This document shows, in pieces, positions 6,252 through 10,060 of a DNA stretch of 10,060 bases. Position 1 is the first letter of the stretch. Every line of letters starts with the position of its first letter. The position numbers and the translations under genes are program-made. The notes beneath the pieces are model-generated. The model ran no database searches. It saw nothing but the letters and a program-made list of their open reading frames with translations, and had not been told where the DNA came from. Source of the DNA: a bacterium (GTDB lineage: Bacteria; Chloroflexota; Dormibacteria; UBA8260; Bog-877); the NCBI GenBank assembly GCA_021802115.1, contig JAKABA010000142.1, positions 1 to 10,060 on the forward strand. Direction: 5' to 3'.

Positions 6252-7501
6252 CCCGCGACACCGTGGTGGTGGGAGGCGGCCTGGCGGGTCTGGTCGCCGC
6301 GCTGCGGTTGGCGCAGGCGGGGCGGGACGTGGCGGTGTACGCGTTTGGGCACGGGGCGCTGCCGCTGGCTCCGGCCGTGATCGACATCCTGGGCTACGGG
6401 CCCGACCCGGTCCCCTCGCCCGCTCAGGCGCTGCCGGCCTTCCTGGCGGCTCATCCCGGTCATCCCCTGGCCCTCGCGAGGGCCGGGGCCCTGGAGACGG
6501 CCTGCGCGTGGTTCACCGAGCTGGCCGCCCCGCTCGGCTACTCGGGCTCTCCGCAGCGCAATCTCTGGCTCTCCTCGGCGGTGGGGGCGCTGCGACCCAG
6601 CGCCCTGGTGCCCGAGACGATGGCAGCCGGGGACCTCAGTGCGGGGGGCTCACTCCTCATCGCCGGAATCAGAGGCTACCGCGACCTCCATCCCCACCTG
6701 GTGGCGGGTAACCTGACCGCGGCGGGAAGGCAGGCGGGGATCCGGATCGAAGCCCGGGGGGTGCACGTGAGCTTGCCGGGGTCGGCGTCCCAGCTCCGTC
6801 CTCAGCTGCTCACCCGACATCTTGAGGAGCCTAGTTCCCGCCAGGAGCTGGCGCGCTCCATCCGCCAGGAGCTGCGGGGAGAGGACGCCGTGGGGGTGCC
6901 CGCGGTCCTGGGCTGGCGCCACTCCCATCAGGTCTGGTCGGAGCTGCAGGAGCGGATCGGTCGCCCGGTGTTCGAGATTCCCAGCCTGCCGCCCTCGATC
7001 TCCGGCCTGCGGCTGCAGGCGCTCCTCACCCGGGCGCTTCGACACGCCGGGGGAAGGCTGGTGGTCGGGGCCGAGGTGGTGTCGGCGTCCGCCCGGGACG
7101 GTCGGCTCATGGAGGTGACGGTGGCGGAGTCCTCCCGTCGGGTCGGAGTCTCGGCGAGGCACTTCGTCCTGGCGACCGGAGGGGTGGCGAGCGGCGGGAT
7201 CGTGGTGGACCGGGGCCACCCGGCTCGCGAGGTGATCTTCGGGCTGCCGGTTGGCGGGGGTGACGCTGGGGAGGAGGCGGCGGAGGCGTACCTGGCCGAC
7301 CAGCCCCAGGACCGGCTGGGACTGGCGGTGGACGAGCGGATGCGCCCGCTGGGCCAAGACGGGGAACCCGTGTACACAAACCTGCACGCCGCCGGCGCGG
7401 TCCTGGGGGGAGCCTGCCCCTGGCGCGAGAAGTCCGGCAATGGGATCAGCCTGGCGACCGGCTACGCCGCCGCCGCGGCCATCCTGGAGGAGAGCGAGTG
7501 A
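6248..7501 (+). CDS. glpB: Anaerobic glycerol-3-phosphate dehydrogenase, subunit B
   Basis: Second flavoprotein subunit of GlpABC, thought to relay electrons from GlpA towards GlpC. The 417 residues match E. coli GlpB (419). It begins with an FAD-binding motif VVVGGGLAGLVAAL (6-19). Family-typical segments include GIRGYRDLHPHL in the middle, IPSLPPSISGLRLQ, FVLATGGVASGGIVVDR, and a C-terminal NLHAAGAVLGG followed by GNGISLATGYAAA, the flavin-closing region. The ATG at 6248 has no recognisable ribosome binding site, and initiation probably depends on ribosomes finishing the 6189-6251 mini-ORF or glpA 55 bases upstream. The end overlaps glpC by four bases (GTGA). Identity is secure from sequence plus its place between glpA and glpC; alone it would be called an FAD-dependent oxidoreductase. 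Confidence 0.94.
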   Translation: MTRDTVVVGGGLAGLVAALRLAQAGRDVAVYAFGHGALPLAPAVIDILGYGPDPVPSPAQALPAFLAAHPGHPLALARAGALETACAWFTELAAPLGYSGSPQRNLWLSSAVGALRPSALVPETMAAGDLSAGGSLLIAGIRGYRDLHPHLVAGNLTAAGRQAGIRIEARGVHVSLPGSASQLRPQLLTRHLEEPSSRQELARSIRQELRGEDAVGVPAVLGWRHSHQVWSELQERIGRPVFEIPSLPPSISGLRLQALLTRALRHAGGRLVVGAEVVSASARDGRLMEVTVAESSRRVGVSARHFVLATGGVASGGIVVDRGHPAREVIFGLPVGGGDAGEEAAEAYLADQPQDRLGLAVDERMRPLGQDGEPVYTNLHAAGAVLGGACPWREKSGNGISLATGYAAAAAILEESE

Positions 7502-8718
7502 CGATCGAGGCGACGGCCCCATTCGAGGTCCGGGACTCACTGGACCACTGCGTGAAGTGCACCGTCTGCGAGAGCGCGTGCCCGGTGGCCGCGGTCACGG
7601 AGCTCTTCCCGGGACCCAAGACGGTGGGGCCGCAGGCGGAGCGATTCCGCGACGGGAGGCATTCTCCCGACCAGTCGGTCGACCTCTGCTCGGGCTGCGG
7701 GGTCTGCTCTCGGGTCTGCCCCCAGGGGGTGCGCATCGCGGAGATCAACTCCCGGGCTCGCGCGCTGTTGAAGCGCGAACGCGGGAGCTCGCTGCGCGAT
7801 CAGCTGCTGGCTCGCCCGGGGCTGATGGGACGGATGGGACGGCCGATCGCGCCGCTGTTCAACTGGGCGCTGGGCAACCCCCTCATGCGGCTGCTGGCGG
7901 AGCGCACGCTTGGCATCCACCACCTGGCACCGGTGCCGCGGGCGGCGAGCCGTCCATTCTCCTTTTGGGCCGCCCGCCACCGCTCTTTGACCTCCAGCCG
8001 CCGCGTGGTGTACTTCCACGGCTGCAGCACCGAGCACTTCGAGCCCCGCTTGGGCAAACACGTGGTCAGAATCCTGGAGCACAACGGGTTCTCGGTCGCA
8101 ATCCCCAAGCAGGACTGCTGCGGGCTGCCGCTCCAGTCGAACGGCCTCTTCGAGCCCGCGCGCCGGTATGTGACCAGATTGGCCCGTCAGCTCGCCGGAG
8201 CCGGGGAGGGGCTGCCGGTGATCTCGTCCTCCACCAGCTGCGGGCTGATGCTGAAGCGCGAGGCTCTGGAGATTTTGGGGGTCAGCGACCGCCGGCTGGC
8301 GGATGTCAGCGGCCGGACCTACGACATCTTCGAGTTTCTGCTGGAGCTGAAGGAGCGCGGCGAGCTCATGACGGACTTCCGGCCCCTGCCCCTGACGGTC
8401 GCCTACCACGCCCCCTGCCAGCAGCAGAACCAGCTCATCGGCAAGCCGGCTCTGGAGGTGCTGGCGGGGATCCCCGGGCTGCGGCTGCTGGAGATCGACC
8501 AGGTGTGCTGCGGGGTGGCCGGGACCTACGGGATCAAAGAGGAGAAGTACCGGATCGCCATGGACGTGGGGGAGCCGCTCTTCACCGACCTGGCCGAGTC
8601 CGGCTGCGACCTGGTCGCCTGCGACAGCGAGACCTGCCGCTGGCAGATCGCCAAGGCGACCGGGCTCGAGGTCGTGCACCCCCTGGAGATCCTGTACCGG
8701 GCCTACGGTGGTGCCTGA
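7498..8718 (+). CDS. glpC: Anaerobic glycerol-3-phosphate dehydrogenase, subunit C (Fe-S)
   Basis: Iron-sulfur subunit that links GlpAB to the membrane and passes electrons to menaquinone or ubiquinone. The 406 residues (E. coli 396) carry two [4Fe-4S] ferredoxin motifs: CVKCTVCESACP with Cys18, 21, 24 and 28, and CSGCGVCSRVCP with Cys64, 67, 70 and 74. Two cysteine-rich CCG modules follow, with cores at Cys207-208 (CCGLPLQSNG) and Cys337-338 (CCGVAGTYG), as in heterodisulfide reductase subunit B. No transmembrane helix is evident, so membrane contact would be peripheral. The second module ends CDSETCRW where E. coli has DCETCKW, so one cysteine is displaced by two positions. The start is GTG at 7498, overlapping the glpB stop by four bases, with GGAGGAGAG (7486-7494) in the end of glpB. 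The dhaM start overlaps its 3' end. Confidence 0.95.
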   Translation: MTIEATAPFEVRDSLDHCVKCTVCESACPVAAVTELFPGPKTVGPQAERFRDGRHSPDQSVDLCSGCGVCSRVCPQGVRIAEINSRARALLKRERGSSLRDQLLARPGLMGRMGRPIAPLFNWALGNPLMRLLAERTLGIHHLAPVPRAASRPFSFWAARHRSLTSSRRVVYFHGCSTEHFEPRLGKHVVRILEHNGFSVAIPKQDCCGLPLQSNGLFEPARRYVTRLARQLAGAGEGLPVISSSTSCGLMLKREALEILGVSDRRLADVSGRTYDIFEFLLELKERGELMTDFRPLPLTVAYHAPCQQQNQLIGKPALEVLAGIPGLRLLEIDQVCCGVAGTYGIKEEKYRIAMDVGEPLFTDLAESGCDLVACDSETCRWQIAKATGLEVVHPLEILYRAYGGA

Positions 8719-10060
8719 GGCCCGGGGCCGGGAGCTGGTCGGCCTGGTCCTGGTCTCCCACAGCTCCCAGGTGGCCGACGGGACGGCCGAGCTCGCCGCG
8801 GCCATGGCCCCCGCGGTGCGGATCGCGCCCGCCGGGGGGATGGAGGCTCCGGCAACCGGCTTGGGCACCGACGCCAACAAGATTCACCGGGCGATCGAGG
8901 CAGCGTGGTCGAGTGCCGGGGTGTTGGTGCTCCTTGATCTTGGCAGCGCCCTGCTCGCGTCGGAGATGGCCAAGGAGATGGTCGATCCCGAGCGCCGCGA
9001 CCGCGTGCTCATCAGCTCCGCCCCGCTGGTGGAGGGGGCGGTGGCGGCGGCCGTCGCCGCCCAGCTGGGCGAGCCCCTGGCAAAGGTCGAGCTGGCGGCG
9101 CGGGGCGGGCTCGAGGGCAAGGCCCAGCCCGACTCATCGGCCGAGCCCGAGGCGCCAGCTTCCAGGGCGTCGGGTGCCGCGGGTCACTGGGAGGAGATCA
9201 CCCTGCCCCTGGACCTGCCGATGGGCCTGCATGCCCGCCCGGCGGCGCGCCTGATCCAACTCTTCGCCAACTTCGAGGCCGAGGTGGAGGTGAGCAACGT
9301 GACGGCGGGGCGGGGACCGGTCGCGGGGCGCAGCCTGAACGGCCTGGCATCACTGCAGGTGCGGGCGGGGCAGGAGTTCTCGGTCCGCGCCCGGGGCCGC
9401 GATGCCCTGCCGTTGCTGAGGGCGGTCCGGGAGCTGGCCGCCGGTCGCTTCGGCGAGCCGGAGACAGCTCCGGTCACGCAGCGCTCCCACCCGGAGCCGG
9501 CCGTGCTGCCACCATCGCCCGAGCTCCCCGCGGGCTCCCTGCGGGGAGTGCCCGCGTCACCCGGGATCGCGGTCGGCGGAATCGTGCACCTGATCCAGCC
9601 GGAGCTCAAGCTGCCCGGCGACGGACCGCGGGCGGTGCCCGAGGAGCTGGCCGCGCTGGACCGCGCGCTCGAGCTGACCAAAGCTGACCTCACGACGATC
9701 AGGGAGCTCACCAGCCGGCGCGCCGGGGAGTACGAGGCCGGCATCATCGACGCCCAGATCCTCTTCCTGCAGGACCCGGATCTGGTCGACCAGGCCCGCG
9801 CCGCGGTCACCGCTCAGGGCCTGTCGGCCGCAGCCGCCTGGAGCGCGGCGGCCACGCAGGCCCGCCGGAATTGGGACCAGATCGAGGACCCCCATCTCCG
9901 CCTGAGGGCGCTGGACCTGGATGGGGTCACCCACCGGGTCCTTGCCCACCTGCTCGGGAGCCCCCCGAACCGGCCGAGCGGGAGGGGGATATTGGTCGCC
10001 GAGGAGCTGACGCCCACCGACACCGCCGGCTTCGATCCGGCCGCCGTCCTGGGCATCGCC
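8711..10060 (+). CDS. dhaM: Phosphoenolpyruvate-Dha phosphotransferase DhaM (EIIA-HPr-EI fusion), partial
   Basis: Phosphoryl donor for DhaL-ADP. 450 residues are in the window and the 3' end is missing. Domain order: mannose-type EIIA (about 8-130) with VSHSS and active His17, GTDANKIH, LLDLGSALLASE and APLVEG; an Ala/Pro/Ser-rich linker (about 137-158); HPr (about 160-248) with GLHARPAAR, active His174 and a Ser46-like Ser208; a second Pro-rich linker (250-274); and enzyme I N-terminal domain from about 277 (GVPASPGIAVG), reaching LTPTDTAGFDPAAVLGIA. The EI active-site His should lie about ten residues past the edge. That last segment resembles true enzyme I (LTPSETA, VLGF) more than E. coli DhaM, so a longer EI could follow. 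The start is uncertain: adjacent GTG codons at 8708 and 8711 overlap the glpC stop and have no good ribosome binding site. An in-frame CTG at 8735 aligns with E. coli Met1. Confidence 0.93.
   Translation, partial: MPEARGRELVGLVLVSHSSQVADGTAELAAAMAPAVRIAPAGGMEAPATGLGTDANKIHRAIEAAWSSAGVLVLLDLGSALLASEMAKEMVDPERRDRVLISSAPLVEGAVAAAVAAQLGEPLAKVELAARGGLEGKAQPDSSAEPEAPASRASGAAGHWEEITLPLDLPMGLHARPAARLIQLFANFEAEVEVSNVTAGRGPVAGRSLNGLASLQVRAGQEFSVRARGRDALPLLRAVRELAAGRFGEPETAPVTQRSHPEPAVLPPSPELPAGSLRGVPASPGIAVGGIVHLIQPELKLPGDGPRAVPEELAALDRALELTKADLTTIRELTSRRAGEYEAGIIDAQILFLQDPDLVDQARAAVTAQGLSAAAAWSAAATQARRNWDQIEDPHLRLRALDLDGVTHRVLAHLLGSPPNRPSGRGILVAEELTPTDTAGFDPAAVLGIA

Noticed and set aside
7537..8880. 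447-codon minus-strand frame opposite glpC
   Set aside because: Antisense shadow of glpC; no motif and no ribosome binding site logic.
7251..9254. 667-codon + strand frame across glpB, glpC and dhaM
   Set aside because: It runs in another frame through three genes with clear catalytic motifs; its Arg/Pro/Gly-rich composition is typical of a shadow frame.

Overview
The window carries one long, co-directional (+ strand) gene cluster for using glycerol and dihydroxyacetone (Dha), read left to right as glpF - dhaK - dhaL - glpK - glpA - glpB - glpC - dhaM. The last gene runs off the right edge. High GC, many GTG/TTG starts, tight gene packing, and a TTGACG / TAGGAT promoter of a kind common in actinobacteria suggest a GC-rich bacterium, possibly an actinobacterium. 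This is an inference from sequence style; other GC-rich phyla are not excluded.

Layout. Bases 1-302 are a flank with no confidently assigned gene. They hold palindromic candidate operators and a good sigma70-type promoter, followed by a leader of about 100 bases. At 403 the operon starts with the glycerol channel GlpF, followed by DhaK and DhaL (the Dha-binding and ADP-binding subunits of PTS-dependent Dha kinase). Next come ATP-dependent glycerol kinase GlpK and the three subunits of anaerobic glycerol-3-phosphate dehydrogenase: GlpA (FAD plus a BFD-like Fe-S domain), GlpB (flavoprotein) and GlpC (two ferredoxin-type clusters plus two CCG modules). DhaM closes the visible part: a mannose-type EIIA domain, then HPr, then enzyme I, cut by the window edge just before the expected enzyme I active-site histidine.

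How it works together. Glycerol enters through GlpF, GlpK makes glycerol-3-phosphate, and GlpABC oxidises it to dihydroxyacetone phosphate while passing electrons towards quinone. In parallel, DhaK-DhaL-DhaM phosphorylates free Dha from PEP to the same product. The DhaM fusion carries its own HPr and enzyme I modules, so the kinase may not need general PTS proteins. No enzyme making free Dha (such as a glycerol dehydrogenase) and no regulator gene is visible.

The families are all well known. What deserves a second look is the arrangement (dhaM separated from dhaKL by glpKABC), a 20-codon mini-ORF linking glpA to glpB through ATGA overlaps at both ends, corrected starts for dhaL and glpK, paired candidate operators upstream, and some residue-level departures in GlpF and GlpK. 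I found no evidence of a wholly new type of system.
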